A DNA stretch of 64,000 nt. It comes from Mesostigma viride. Taxonomy: Eukaryota > Streptophyta > Mesostigmatophyceae > Mesostigmatales > Mesostigmataceae. A model generated the notes under the pieces. The model saw only the letters and a list, made by a program, of their open reading frames with translations, searched no databases and was not told where the DNA came from. Shown here one piece after another: positions 23,301 through 35,300 of this stretch. Both the position numbers and the translations under genes were made by a program. Location of the stretch: contig RPFO01001880.1 in NCBI GenBank assembly GCA_009746045.1, positions 1 through 64,000 on the forward strand, written 5' to 3'. The first letter of the stretch is position 1. Each line of letters opens with the position of its first letter.

Positions 23301-26300
23301 GAGTTGAGTTGAGTTGAGTTGAGTTGAGTTGAGTTGAGTTGAGTTGAGTTGAGTTGAGTTGAGTTGAGTTGAGTTGAGTTGAGTTGAGTTGAGTTGAGTT
23401 GAGTTGAGTTGAGTTGAGTTGAGTTGAGTTGAGTTGAGTTGAGTTGAGTTGAGTTGAGTTGAGTTGAGTTGAGTTGAGCTGAGCTGAGCTGAGCTGAGCT
23501 GAGGTGAGGTGAGGTGAGGTGAGGTGAGGTGAGGTGAGGTGAGGTGAGGTGAGGTGAGGTGAGGTGAGGTGAGGTGAGGTGAGGTGAGGTGAGGTGAGGT
23601 GAGGTGAGGTGAGGTGAGGTGAGGTGAGGTGAGGTGAGGTGAGGTGAGGTGAGGTGAGGTGAGGTGAGGTGAGGTGAGGTGAGGTGAGGTGAGGTGAGGT
23701 GAGGTGAGGTGAGGTGAGGTGAGGTGAGGTGAGGTGAGGTGAGGTGAGGTGAGGTGAGGTGAGGTGAGTTGAGTTGAGTTGAGTTGAGTTGAGTTGAGTT
23801 GAGTTGAGTTGAGTTGAGTTGAGTTGAGTTGAGTTGAGTTGTGTTGTGTTGTGTTGTGTTGTGTTGTGTTGAGTTGTGTTGAGTTGTGTTGAGTTGAGTT
23901 GTGTTGAGTTGAGTTGAGTTGAGTTGAGTTGAGTTGAGTTGAGTTGAGTTGAGTTGAGTTGAGTTGAGTTGAGTTGAGTTGAGTTGAGTTGAGTTGAGTT
24001 GAGTTGAGTTGAGTTGAGTTGAGTTGAGTTGAGTTGAGTTGAGTTGAGTTGAGTTGAGTTGAGTTGAGTTGAGTTGAGTTGAGTTGAGTTGAGTTGAGTT
24101 GAGTTGAGTTGTGTTGTGTTGTGTTGTGTTGTGTTGTGTTGAGTTGTGTTGAGTTGTGTTGAGTTGTGTTGAGTTGTGTTGAGTTGTGTTGAGTTGTGTT
24201 GAGTTGTGTTGAGTTGTGTTGAGTTGTGTTGAGTTGTGTTGAGTTGTGTTGTGTTGTGTTGTGTTGTGTTGTGTTGTGTTGTGTTGTGTTGTGTTGTGTT
24301 GTGTTGTGTTGTGTTGTGTTGTGTTGTGTTGTGTTGTGTTGTGTTGTGTTGTGTTGTGTTGTGTTGTGTTGTGTTGTGTTGTGTTGTGTTGTGTTGTGTT
24401 GTGTTGTGTTGTGTTGTGTTGTGTTGTGTTGTGTTGTGTTGTGTTGTGTTGTGTTGTGTTGTGTTGTGTTGTGTTGTGTTGTGCTGTGTTGTGTTGTGTT
24501 GTGTTGTGTTGTGTTGTGTTGTGTTATGTCATGTTTTGTGTTGGTTTGGTTCGGTTTGGTTTGATTTGGCTTGATTTGGTTTGGTTAGGGTGGGGTGGGG
24601 TGGGGTGGGGTGGGGCGGAGGGGCCATGGTGGGAAGGGGCAGCAATTGCAATTTGGTGGCATGGCAAGAGGTTTCGCAGGAGTTCACGGTTTCCAGAGCG
24701 AGCCACAGTTAAGGAAGCATAACGTGATGAGACAAGACAATGGAGGCATCACGCGAATCTTATTACAGTATAGTTGATAGTATCAATAATATATTGATAA
24801 TAATATTCTTATTGGATGCCTTGAAACAAGGGGAAGCGAGGGATCGAGTGTCGACGAGGCGGTTGAGCACAGAACCACGGCACTTCATGTCACATGTGTC
24901 CCAGCTTTCTCAGCAGCTACGAGGGACTTGCCGTGCAGTGACTGCCAACTTGGGTGGGGTGTCTGGGCAAGCATGCGTAGGAGGGTCAGGAAGATGCTGT
25001 CCATTTTTGTTTGCCCGCTGCGATGGAAAAGTGTGCCGACCTTTTCAGTCAATTACAAAGTTGGCTGGGAAGGTGTACAGTGAAGCAACATCATCGTCAA
25101 AGTTGGCTGGGAAGGTGTACAGTGAAGCAACATCATGGTGGTGGGTTTCCTAGCTTAATCCTGGGCAACCACGACGAGCCACGACAAGTGACATGGCCAG
25201 TGAGGAAGGGTCGAATGAAAACAAAGGACTGCGCAGCGGGCGCGGCCAATATGATTACTTGATGATGACTTCATCACGGGCGAGGCCGCTATCCTGAGGA
25301 TGACAAGACTAGCACAGGATGCTATGATGAGGATGACAAGACTAGCACAGGATGCTATGATGAGGATGACAAGACTAGCACAGGATGCTATGATGAGGAT
25401 GACAAGACTAGCACAGGATGCTGTGATGAGGATGACAAGACTAGCACAGGATGCTGTGATGAGGATACCGAGACTAGCACAGGATGCTATGAGGATGACA
25501 AGACTAGCACAGGATGCTATGATGAGGATGACAAGACTAGCCCAGGATGCTATGATGAGGATGACAAGACTAGCACAGGATGCTATGATGAGGATGACAA
25601 GACTAGCACAGGATGCTGTGATGAGGATACCGAGACTAGCGCAGGATGCTATCATGCGGATGAGGAATGATGAAGACTAGCACAGGATGCGTATCATGAC
25701 AAGAAGAAGCACGAGTGCTGCGGTGATGGTATCCTATCACGATGGTGATGACTGAGACGCTGGTAGTACTGCCGTCACACAGAAACCATCCCATCATCAT
25801 GAATCACGATAGCATCACCCGGGTCATGACATCCATGGCAACCATCGCATCCTCGCGGGGGGGGGATACGCAAAGTAGTGGCCGGAGGCCATCGAGCCAG
25901 CGTGGTGGCCCACCGCAAACAGGTCGTAGCTCGCAGGGGGGCGGTGCACCCTCCCGCCCGAGGAGCCCTCTTCAGGATGGGCATACGACGTGCCAGAACA
26001 AACGATAGCAAATGTCAAAAGAAATGATGAATCCGCTGCTAAGGATGAATGGTCAACCATGAGTGATTAATGCCGAATCGATAGGGTATGGAACTATGGA
26101 ATGTGGCTTGCTACCGGATCCGCTGCTTTTCACCGCAGAGTCCAAGTCTACTCACTGCAGCATTCAGCCGTGTAACCGGGCACCGGAGGACTGAGCGACG
26201 TGCTGGCCACTCAATACAGCTTACAGACATCTGGGAATAGACTCACACAGCCAATGAAGGATAGAGCTATCTAATGACATCATAGATAGACCCACACAGC

Positions 26301-29300
26301 CAATGAAGGATAGAGCTATCTAATGACATCATAGATAGACCCACACAGCCAATGAAGGATAGAGCTATCTAATGACATCATAGATAGACCCACACAGCCA
26401 ATGAAGGATAGAGCTATCTAATGACATCTGCCACACAGGTACACCGTCCCTCACTACAAGAGCCACACAGGGTTTAGGGTTTAGGGTTGGCAGGCATTTG
26501 ATGACCATAGCCACACAGGGTACTTGGGTATTTAAGACATCGGACACACCCACCCAATTGTCCGGCGTGCCAAACTCGCTGCAGAACCACACGGGGTCCC
26601 CCCACTACTAGCCACACGGGTATGGCGATCTGACGACACATACCCCCGTTGTCCGGCGTGCCAAACTCGCTGGAGAACTCGGACAGGCTCAGGTCCCTGA
26701 GGGGGAAGGAGACGAGCGTCGACAGCTTGTCGCGCGCGACGGTCGAGTAGGTGAACCGCTTGATGTCTGGCATACGTCACCCACCGTCAGTTATGAATGG
26801 AAAGGTCATGATTATCCATATTGATATAAAGCGATAATCGTTGTATTTGAGCACAGATATATCCATATGGTTTTATGACAAGTTGTATATGTGGTCCCGA
26901 TCAAGGGTTCACCGGCCCACGGCGTCGGTAGGGGCGATGACCGACCATGGACGGCGCCAGGTGAGCACAACACCAAGGCAGCACGTGTGGGGGGAAGGGA
27001 CAACAAAAAACAGACCATGGGGCCCCGACCAATCATTGGCTTGGGAGTGCGCCGCAGGCCATAACCAGGGAGCATGGCGGGACGTCCCAGGATGTTCACA
27101 TGGTGGACAAGATGAGGGGAGCAGTGGTTAAGGAAAACCGCTGGATTCCGGCCACATGGCCAGGTAGACTCAAATAGGCTGATGAATCAAACAATTATGA
27201 GTGAATAATGGTAATACTACTAGGCATTAGTAGTAAGTAATATGGTACATCCATGGTGATCATGTCCTATACCAGGAAGCTTGCCCGCACACGCGGTTCA
27301 AGCAGAATCACGACGGAGGGGCAGGCAAAGGGAAATCGACTGGCCCCATCAAGTGCGCACATCAACCACGGTGGGCTTGGGTAGCTCTGTCAGTGCCCTC
27401 GTGCATACAAACGCACACACGGAGCCACTAGCTTTCTACTTCCTAGTGCACGTCAAATAGCAATTAAACATGTAATGGTGACATGGCATGACAATCCTAT
27501 GGTGCCTGCCATTCTCCAAACTGCACCCGTGAGTTATTGGGAGGCGAAGAATGCTACCAGTTTGACAGCGGCTGCCGGGTACGAGGCAATCTTATGCGTG
27601 ATCCTGTGAATCAGGCTACACACGGTGCAGTTTAAGGCCAGCACCAAAACTGCTGCTAGGGGAATAACAGCTAAACCTAGAACATTTTATTTAGAGGTGC
27701 AGGTACCACAATAGTGGGGGGCAAGGATACCGATCACCAGCACACAGAGGGGCATGGGTCACTGCATATCCATTAGAGGGGGGGGCAAGGATACCGATCA
27801 CCAGCACACAGAGGGGCATGGGTCACTGCATATCCATTAGAGGGGGGGGGGAGGATACGGATCACAAGCACGCGTGGCAGCCGGCATAAGGTGAGCCGCT
27901 TGACCGCCCTCTGCCGCCGGTTGCAGGTGGAGCACATATATGCGTTGTCCCCGTCCAGGGGCTCCTCCTCCGTCAGCGCACGCAAGCACGCCTCCAAGGG
28001 GCACGCCCGCAGCGCGCCACCCCCGCCCCCGCTGCTGGCACCCGCACCATAGCCCACGCCGACGCCGCTGATGCTGCCGTCCCTGTCCAGGGTGTCCATG
28101 GCATCGCCGTCCCTGTCCAGGGTCCGCGGTGTCTCATCTCCCGCGTTGGAGTGGGCGGGGGACGTCGCTGATGTCAGGGAGGGCACCGTGTCGTACGAGG
28201 GGTAGCTCGTCGCTGATGTCGCCCCCCAGTCAGCCAGATCGGTCAAGAAGCCGCCGGTGATCCAGTTGCCCTGCGAGCGGCGCGATTAAGGCAGGAGCAA
28301 GGGGAGGCGAATAGCCAATCATGTGAGCCAACTAGCAAGTAAGTGGCTCACACATGTGGATGTCGATGGACCAGATCCATGGGATGGCGAGCTGGTCCCT
28401 GGCACCCCTGGGGATCCCTGCCATCCCTGGCATGCATGCCCTGAGCATCGTGGGGCCACAAAGCCAGCAAGCAATACTGGTCACTGTAGCTGATACTGGT
28501 CACTGTAGCTGATACTGGTCACTGTAGCAGTGGAGTGCAGAAAGACAAGCTGCCCCGCAGATCATCCATAAGCACAGGTGGCCACCAAGGTGGAGTGGCG
28601 GACATGAAAGCTAACTGTCAGTCACTTGTTCTAACAACCAATACAGCTTGTAGACGAAAATACCTCAGACCCAGTAGTCCGATGATCTGCAGAACAAAGG
28701 ACTACCATACAGTGTCGGCATATGTTACAACGAGAGGACAGTAGCAAGAGACAGGGCAAACACCGTTGATACAGGATGGGCCACTTGGCCAAACAGCTGA
28801 CAAGGCGGATACTGACAAGGATGATGGGCCACTTGGCCAAACAGCTGACAAGGCGGATACTGACAAGGATGATGGGCCACTTGGCCAAACAGCTGACAAG
28901 GCGGATACTGACAAGCATGATGGGCCACTTGGCCAAACAGCTGACAAGGCGGATACTGACAAGCATGATGGGCCACTTGGCCAAACAGCTGACAAGGCGG
29001 ATACTGACAAGGGTGTACCTTGGGCATCGCTGCACTTGTATCACAGGCCATACCTTTGAGATGGGCACCAACAGGTCGAGGAAACTGATTTGTACAGGAC
29101 AAACAGTGAATCAAGCGGCAGAGGGCCATACCTTTGGCATGGGCGACGACAGGTATAGAGAAGACTGGCCAGACAGAACAAATAACAAACTGTCGAGGGC
29201 TGTTCCTCAGGGATGGGCTCGGACTGGCATTGAGGGCCATACCTTGGGGATGGGCACCGACAGGTCGAGGAAGCTCTCGTACATGGTGTGGCGCTGCTGG

Positions 29301-32300
29301 CAGACGGTACACTGCACGCAGCTGCACAGCTGTCCGGCAAACAGGTCTGGGGGTGGGAGGGCCAACAGGTTCGGGGGTCGTCGGGGGAAGACACCGCCCG
29401 GCGTAGCAGCAGTCAGTACGGTGTCGGCCCTGGTAGATTACCTTGGCATGGGCATGGCACTGGATGTCAAGATCACAGGTGCAGATCACTAAACGCAGAC
29501 GGCAGATAAGGATTGCTCTCACCCAGCCCACCTGTTTAGGTTTTAGGGTTTAGGGTTCGGGGTTTTGGATTTAGGGTTTAGGGCACGCAGCAACCGGTAG
29601 CCCCCATCCATATGAGTTGACCCCTTTGCTAGCAACCTTATTAGCACAATTTGTACTAGTTGAAAGGGTGTCACTACTGGTACTGTCCCTATTAGTGTCC
29701 ACAAGCGAACCCCTCCGCGTGGCGTCGCGGAGCGCCCCCCCTAGTTCCAGCACCTGTGTGCACTCACCTGTGATGATGCTGTTGCACTCCCCCAGGTAGC
29801 TCTTCCACATGCGCAGCGACTTTCCCTGCTCGTCCTCGCTGCCAGGGGCGGCCAGCGGCAGCTGGGGGGACAGTGCCCGCAGCGACGGTGACGGCGACAG
29901 AAGCGGCGCGCCGTTCTCCAGCTTGAGGCTGGAGCGGATCAACTGAAAGGGAGCACCGATCAACATCATACGATCTTGATAAGGAGTGAGACGACTATTC
30001 CTGGATGGTAGCTTGTTAAGATTGTAGTGTTAGACGCAGGGTAGGAAGAACCATCCAGTATCGACCTTGAGGCTTGAGTGCGTCAGCTGCCCACGAGTGC
30101 ATTGGTATTGAGTGCAGTCCATCGACAGTGAGAACGACAGCAGGTTTATTATACAGTGCTGGTTTATGATACAGTTGCCTGCGCCAGGACACAGCGTGGG
30201 CAATGCCAGCGCTTGTCCAGCGCAAGGCGGGGGCGGTTCAGCTGCTCACGAGCACCGTCCAGCGACGCCAACTTACCAGTGTGCCTTATAATACAGCGAC
30301 CGTTGTGGCAGAGTGGGCTATACTGGCCATTCTACGGCTGGCATAGCCCTTATTGCCTTACGTACAGCCATTATTGCCTTTCGTACAGCCCTTATTGCCT
30401 TTCGTACAGCCTTATTGCCTTACGTACACCCCTTATTGCCTTACGTACAGCCCTTATAGCCTTACGTACAGCCCTTATCGCCTTACGTACAGCCCTTATC
30501 GCCTTACGTATGGCCCTTATTGCCTTACGTACAGCCCTTATTGCCTTACGTACAGCCCTTATCGCCTTACGTACAGCCCTTATCGCCTTACGTACAGCCC
30601 ATATTGCCTGAAGTATAGCCTTTACTGCCTTATGAATAGCCCTTCTGCTTTAGGTATAGCCCTTATTGCCTTAAGTATAGCCCTTATTGCCCTTATTGCT
30701 GGTGTGGATCCGTGAAGGGGGGCACCCTCCGCCAACCCTCACCAGCATGACAGGTTGCTGGTACCGAGCAGCATGCACGCTGACACATCGGTTGTGTCAA
30801 GTTTCCGGCTGAGTGTCAGCAAGGTGGAGAGAGGATGTGCTGCCGCGATGGGGCATGAGAACACCCGCGCTGAAACAAAGGGTGCAGAATGGTGTGATGT
30901 TGTTATCACGAGGCTCCTAATAAGAGGCGGGATCCAGAAGCGATTGATCAAGGGCATTGGTGCAGATTGACTGTGCCTGTGGGAGGGCTAAGACGAGTGG
31001 GAAAAGAAACTAAACGACGACGACTGCGCGTAGCAATGAAGGACAGGCAGCGGATCACATGGTCCCACTCTAGACAGGGGCTTCACACCTGCTAGCGCTC
31101 CGTGACCTCCCAACGAAGGCAACATGAACTTCACTAACCGATTGGTGAATTACTCAAGAGGCCAGGGTCTCACCTTGGCGCGGTTGAGGTCGCCATTCAT
31201 CCGCGCCAATTGCTTAGATAAGAACAACACAAGGGTTAGATAACAAGAGTGGCATGGCCCTTATGCACCCATCAACTGGGGCCTCACCTTGGCGCGGTTG
31301 AGGTCGTCGTTCATCCGCGCCAATTGCTTAGATAAGAACAACTCAAGGGTTAGATAACAAGAGTGGCATGGCCCTTATGCACCCATCAACTGGGGCCTCA
31401 CCTTGGCGCGCTTGAGGTCGCCGTTCATCCGCGCCAATTGCTTAGATAAGAACAACTCAAGGGTTAGATAACAAGAGTGGCATGGCCCTTATGCACCCAT
31501 CAACTGGGGCCTCACCTTGGCGCGCTTGAGGTCGCCGTTCATCCGCGCCTATTGCTTAGATAAGAACAACACAAGGGTTAGATAACAAGAGTGGCATGGC
31601 CCTTATGCACCCATCAACTGGGGTCTCACCTTGGCGCGGTTGAGGTCGTCGTTCATCAGCTCCAGCAACGTGGTCAAGAACTCCTGGCAGTCATGTTCCC
31701 TGGTGGTGGTGGACCGAATAAGGAAAAGGCAAGTTGCACAATAGGCAATAAGCAGAGGCAGTCATGTCCCCGGGTGGTGGGTGACTGAATAAGCATTAGG
31801 CAAGTAGCACAATGGAAGTAAGCAAAGACAGGCATCATGTTCCCTGGCGGTGGGGGACCGAGTAAGGAAAAGGCAAGTTGCACAATAGGCAATAGGCAAA
31901 GGCAGTCGTGTTCCCTGGTGGGGGAGGACAGAATACAGAATAGACGAAAGGAGGTGGCAGTTGGACATGACCTAGAGGCCCATGTAGGGAGCCCATGCAG
32001 GCAATGGTTGGCAGGGGTTGCATGTGGGCCGTTTGTACAAAGGATTAGCGAGGGAAGGAGAACAGGAAAACTCGACGTCGATGTCAAAACAGAAACTCGT
32101 AAGTCCGAGCCGAGCATTGCCAAGAGGATACCCAGGTGCCACCAGGCGGTTCCTGGGTGCCAGAATAGATGGAAGCACTTGCAACCAAGGTGCTGAGGCC
32201 AGCCCAGTATCTGCCAACGGGAAGGGTGGACCAGGGAGGGCTGGCAGACTAGTGCAGACCCCAACCAGAGTCTTCCTTATCGCCAACCCCTTCTCCTCAT

Positions 32301-35300
32301 CTTCCTCTTCACAGGTCTCACCAAACATCAATCTAATGCCAAAGTACTCCAAAGCCGTGGCCAGGACGCCATCCACAGCACAGGGTCGCAAAAATAGGGC
32401 TTACAGTAGATGAGGGGCCTCATCGACTCACAGCCGTTGGAGGGCTGAATAGCAGAAAGGGGACTGATGGTCACGCAGTACGAGAAACAGCAACACTAAT
32501 AGCAGATAGCGGAGCGGTTGTACAGAACAAGAAACAGCGACACAAATAGCAGATAGGGGAGCGGTTGTCAAGCAGAACAGGAAACGGCGACAATAGCAAC
32601 ATTGCATACAAGACATTGGTAAAGTGAACTGGCAACGGCTGCCAGAATGATGGTACGATGAGAGCAAGGTGGCCCCAGGTAGCAGCAAAGTATCATTTTC
32701 AAATACAAAACAAATTTGTGCTAATTAATAAGAATTCATATTGTTGATACCAATGATGTTTGGTATTTTTTATTTTCTAAAAAGTACTTAGGGGACGATT
32801 TCACGGACGATTATAGTATTGGCATGAGTTATCGTCCTTGTAGTATCACCACGCACGAAAAGGTTGCTGACATTACAGTTTCCGGGCTATGGGGCGAGGC
32901 ACACTCACTCGTTGCCCTCAAAGTGGGGCGCCACCGTCACCATCTGCCGCAAAAAATTGGAGGGGGCAACCGAGCTCATCGGCTTGGCGCGGGACAGGTC
33001 CCGGACTAGATCCTCGACGCCTGCCAGGGGAGGGGCCCAGGGGGGTGACGTAAACATGCATATATTGGGTATGTAGATTGAGTATAAATAGATAAGGCAT
33101 GGCCATGTCAGCGATGTACCATGTATGGCATGGCGCAGAAAAAATTAGAAGTTATGTAGCGAGAGAGGAGTGTGTTATGTATGTGACTATGATGTGAGCA
33201 CGTCATGAGTGGAGGGAAAAGGAAGAGGGCTGAGAAACAAGTCAGCAGTCCTTTATGTCTTACTAGTACTGTCAGTACTATGGAAACAAGTCACGGGGTA
33301 GGTTACCTAGTAAACAAGGAAGCTGGCAGGTAACCGCAGGAAGGGGTGAAGAGGGAGGAAGGGAGCAGACACATACGCGAGCAGTTTATAACAGGTCACA
33401 AGTGGCCAGCAGCCCCTCACGGCTCATTACCTTAATGGCTTACAACCTAACATGACTAACAACCTTAATGGACACCGCTAAATATCCCAGAAACCTACGG
33501 TTTCTTTCCCCATTTCGCCAGCGCTAGCAGAGGACCTGACTACCAGCACCCGCAACCCTCATGGCACGCTGTTGATGAACTTCAGCAATCAGCGCCTGCC
33601 TCTCCCTTGTGAGCAGCACTAGCAACGGACCATCACAGCAACCACCCCACTGAGACACATAGCACTCGCTTTTGATAACCTTGAGCCACCCGCATCATGA
33701 GCCACCCGCTTCACTATACGACACCGCCACTAGGATACCGAGATGGCAACTGAGCGCCTGCTTCACCCCCTCCAAAGTGTTAGCATCGGACGATGTTACT
33801 GACATCCTCCACCCACACCACTCACTGTTGATGATCTTGAGCGCCTTCCTCTCCCCATTCACGGCTTCGGCACGCGTCCGGCCGCCTTGCAGGTAGCTCA
33901 GCAACGCGTCCGTGGACAGCAGGCACTGCAGGATCGTGTTCATGAAGCACTGCGGGGGCGTGCGGGGGCAAGGGGGGAAGCGGTAAGGGGGTGGGGAGGT
34001 GACAAGGTGATCACGGAGTGGCAATGTGGTGGCAAGGTGAATATGTCAATCAGATCACCAGTGTGTCCATGTGGTCGGGAGGTCGCGTGTTGTTGGGGCA
34101 GTGCAAAAAACACGGTGAGAGAAGATTGAGGTCAAGCCCACGCGTTGCAGGTATCTGGGAACGGGAAGGGGGGGGAAGGCGGAAGGGGGGGGAAGGCGGA
34201 AGGGCGGGCAAGGCAGAAGGGCGGGGAAGGTGGAAGGGCGGGCAAGGCGGAAGGGCGGGGAAGGCGGAAGGGGGGGGAAGGCGGAAGGGCGCAGAAGAAC
34301 TGGATGTATGGGTCGCGCAAGGGTGCATGTGCTTTAAGTGTGTGCCTTACCTTGAAACAGCGGGGCAGCTTTTATTTCAAATTTCTTTTGAAGTAACATC
34401 TCGTCACATGGCTTCATTACTCATAGAATTGAGTCAGTCCCATCGCAACAGTTGATCAATCCCGGCTTCCCCAGCAGTTCCCATGCATCAGCGGCCGCGG
34501 TCATCCCCACGCGCTCCGCCAGCACACACCAAGGAACTGCACCAGCTTGTGCATACGAGAGGGGTGTGTGCTTTGGCAGACCGTCTGTGTGGGGAGCCGT
34601 GCCATCTGCAAGTGGTCAGGTCGGTGGCGGCATGGCGGGTGGGTTGGGACCGAGGGGACCAAAGGGGGATGCCAGCACGACAGACTCGTACTGTACACCA
34701 ACACGTAGCGCAGCTATCGCGATCGCGCCACACCCAGCCGCTCCCGCCCGAGCGTGGCCAGGAGAAGGGAGGTTGGCTGGGCCATGCGGTGTTGGCAGGT
34801 GTAGGGCGACGGAACGGCCAACATAGTGCTGAAGTGTGGGCAACTCACGAAGGGGGAGAGAGGGAGGCCACATGCAGCAGTAGAAGGGAGGGGGATAGGG
34901 GGGGAAGGCGGGGGGGGGGTGGAGACGCAAGAAAGCGCAAGGGCTGGCCAGAAATGCTACTGCCACTGCTGCTTCTTGAACTTCGACTACAGCACTTCTT
35001 TATATATTCTGCACAAGATTCTGCATTTCATTAATAGCTACTGTTGTTTTTATTGCAATTTGTACTGTTGTTTCTACTAAAAATTGTTTCTACTCTCTTC
35101 TTAATGCTAGCTCCTAATTTGCCTCAACTCACTGTGTTGCCCAGGCGGCAAGTTACTATCATCAAGATTGTGTATTAGAGTTCTCTGTTTACCACAAGCT
35201 AATATGTGCCTCAGCTCACGGTGTTTTTGCCCAGGCTCGCTCATTACTATCATTGTTTATCATTGTACTCTAGCTGATTACATAGTAGTGTTCCTATTTG

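Noticed and set aside
24226-24722. Long Cys/Val/Leu-rich open frames
   Set aside because: They are translations of the GTGTT pentamer array and are open in three frames for that reason only.
28725-29531. 268-residue minus-strand frame with internal repeats
   Set aside because: The 48-bp repeat is a multiple of three, so it stays open on both strands. The only coding part here is the USP exon 29243-29346, in another frame.
31171-31630. The 114-bp units as tandem alternative 39-nt exons
   Set aside because: The fourth unit has an in-frame TAG within the would-be exon, and the acceptor candidates are weak. Decayed duplicates fit better.
34450-35034. Long plus-strand frames inside the USP intron
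   Set aside because: GC-rich intronic sequence open in several frames and both strands, with no conserved motif or splice logic.
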